A stretch of DNA of 64,000 bases from Prevotella sp. P3-122 (GTDB taxonomy: Bacteria; Bacteroidota; Bacteroidia; Bacteroidales; Bacteroidaceae). The position numbers and the translations under genes were made by a program. The stretch spans positions 1 to 64,000 of the forward strand of contig NZ_NPJH01000049.1 of assembly GCF_002251365.1 (NCBI RefSeq), written 5' to 3'. A model generated the notes under the pieces. That model saw nothing but the letters and a program-made list of their open reading frames with translations. It was not told the origin of the DNA and made no database searches. Of the stretch, positions 63,114-64,000 are shown one piece after another; the first letter of the stretch is position 1, and each line of letters starts with the position of its first letter.

Positions 63114-63142
63114 AGAGGGCGTGTCAAAGTGACACGCCCTCT
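63114..63142 (-). terminator. Terminator of pepD
   Basis: AGAGGGCGTGTCA pairs perfectly with TGACACGCCCTCT (3-nt loop); it lies 25 bp beyond the pepD stop on the minus strand. Confidence 0.7.
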
Positions 63143-63167
63143 CGTGATATTGTTTCTTGTCCAAGTA

Positions 63168-64000
63168 TTATTTCTCGTCAACAACCTCCAAGGCTTTCTT
63201 GAGAAGTTCCCAGAATGGGGCCACGGTGTGGATGAGGCAACGCTCCGTGGTGGTGTGCGGGCTGCGGAGTGTTGGTCCGAGCGATACCACATCCATGCCT
63301 GGATATTTGCCGAGTATGACGGAGCACTCCAATCCGGCATGGTCTACCTGTACCAAAGCCTCCTCGCCGTTCTGCTCCTTGTAGATAGTCTTCAGCAGGT
63401 TCAGTATGGCGCTGTCCGGATTTGGATCCCAACCGCCGTAACTTCCGCTAACCGATACGGCCATGCCCGCCATGTTGAAGCAGCTCTCAAGCATGTTTAC
63501 AACATACTCCTTCATGTCCTCGCGTGACGAGCGTGCCAGTATCTGTATGCTTGCCTTGCCGTTCTCGATGTCGATGATGGCGAGGTTGCTCGATGTCTCT
63601 ACCACGTCGGGATATGCGGGTATCATGCGTACCACGCCGTCGTGGCAGGAGTAGATGGCATCGATGATGTTGTCCTGTATTTCCTCCGGCAACTCATTCT
63701 TTGGAGTCTCCACCTCTTCGGCAAAGAACTCTATTCCGCTCTCGATGGTCTTGTATTCATCTGCGAAGCGTGCCTTCCATTCCTCGACCAGCTCTTTGGT
63801 AGCCTCTACATTCTCTTTTGGTATGGTTATTACGGCCTCGGCCTTGAACGGTATGGCATTGCGCATGTTTCCTCCGTGCCATGACGCCAGTCTTGCCTCG
63901 CAGTCTACGATGGCCTCGCGCAGGAAGCGTACCATTAGCTTGTTGGCGTTGGCGCGTCCCTCGTGTATCTCCAGTCCGGAATGCCCTCCGCGCAGTCCCT
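63168..64000 (-). CDS. pepD: Aminoacyl-histidine dipeptidase (5' end outside window)
   Basis: Leftward frame of 277 codons that enters from the right edge, so the N-terminal half with the first metal ligands is missing. The visible part starts GLRGGHSGLEIHEGRANANKL, the PepD/M20C lid-domain signature, and later has VDHAGLECSVILGKYPGMDVVSLGPTLRSPHTTTERC with the C-terminal metal/active-site Glu and His. PepD is a zinc dipeptidase for Xaa-His and other dipeptides. An internal Met at 63935 is not the true start. Confidence 0.92.
   Translation of the reverse strand, partial: GLRGGHSGLEIHEGRANANKLMVRFLREAIVDCEARLASWHGGNMRNAIPFKAEAVITIPKENVEATKELVEEWKARFADEYKTIESGIEFFAEEVETPKNELPEEIQDNIIDAIYSCHDGVVRMIPAYPDVVETSSNLAIIDIENGKASIQILARSSREDMKEYVVNMLESCFNMAGMAVSVSGSYGGWDPNPDSAILNLLKTIYKEQNGEEALVQVDHAGLECSVILGKYPGMDVVSLGPTLRSPHTTTERCLIHTVAPFWELLKKALEVVDEK

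Overview
The window looks like chromosome from a plant-polysaccharide-degrading member of the Bacteroidales, most likely Prevotella/Segatella. The evidence is: repeated Bacteroidetes-type promoter boxes (TAnnTTTG) ahead of genes; a SusC/SusD pair with a hybrid two-component sensor; T9SS-like C-terminal tails on secreted proteins; DUF349, DUF3667, DUF5683 and NigD-like families; and pectin/arabinan enzymes (CE8, GH43).

Layout. 1-8.0 kb is core: surE (leftward, cut by the window edge) diverges from a six-gene rightward run parA-parB-DUF5683-mltD-rel-pectinesterase. 8.0-11.3 kb holds a MerR regulator diverging from alaS. 11.3-11.7 kb is a dispersed palindromic repeat (R1). 11.7-22.3 kb holds DUF3667, two secreted GH43 enzymes (one with two GH43 modules), a PurF-like enzyme lacking the usual Cys nucleophile, tRNA-Arg(UCU), a PepSY-like protein and serB. 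22.3-28.9 kb is leftward: an HU-like gene remnant, a 922-aa secreted protein, a 70-aa LuxR-type HTH protein, a NarL-type response regulator, a TPR histidine kinase and an SDR oxidoreductase.

29.0-41.3 kb is an accessory island carrying an IS982-type transposase remnant, a NigD-like lipoprotein, a frameshifted SusC, SusD, a beta-helix lipoprotein, an HTCS regulator and a truncated ORF. It is bracketed by a 118-bp direct repeat (28885-29002 and 41274-41391) made of the SDR gene's 5' end and promoter. 41.4-44.7 kb has two small secreted proteins and a repeat-rich, gene-free stretch: an 81-bp tandem repeat (R2) and a perfect 21-bp inverted repeat. 44.7-48.6 kb carries corA with a structured leader, a DUF349 protein, two tandem 39-aa ORFs and tRNA-Gln(CUG). 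49-52.4 kb is a 1072-aa secreted protein followed by a 56-aa small ORF. 53-56.4 kb is the core run rsfS-ftsH-cdsA.

56.4-63 kb is a second accessory, DNA-modification region. It has a Fic protein, a second R1 copy, and a tightly overlapping leftward operon with a Dam-type methylase, a DpnII-family endonuclease, a MutH/Sau3AI-like nuclease and a DpnA-like methylase. A C5-cytosine methyltransferase is divergent. Three GATC sites lie within 34 bp of the shared intergenic region. The window ends inside pepD (leftward).

The most interesting items are the 118-bp-bracketed island, the DpnII-like operon with an extra MutH-like nuclease and GATC-rich promoter region, the corA leader (12-codon ORF ending at the foot of a hairpin), the paired 39-aa ORFs and the dispersed repeat families. 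All assignments come from reading the sequence; no database search was run.
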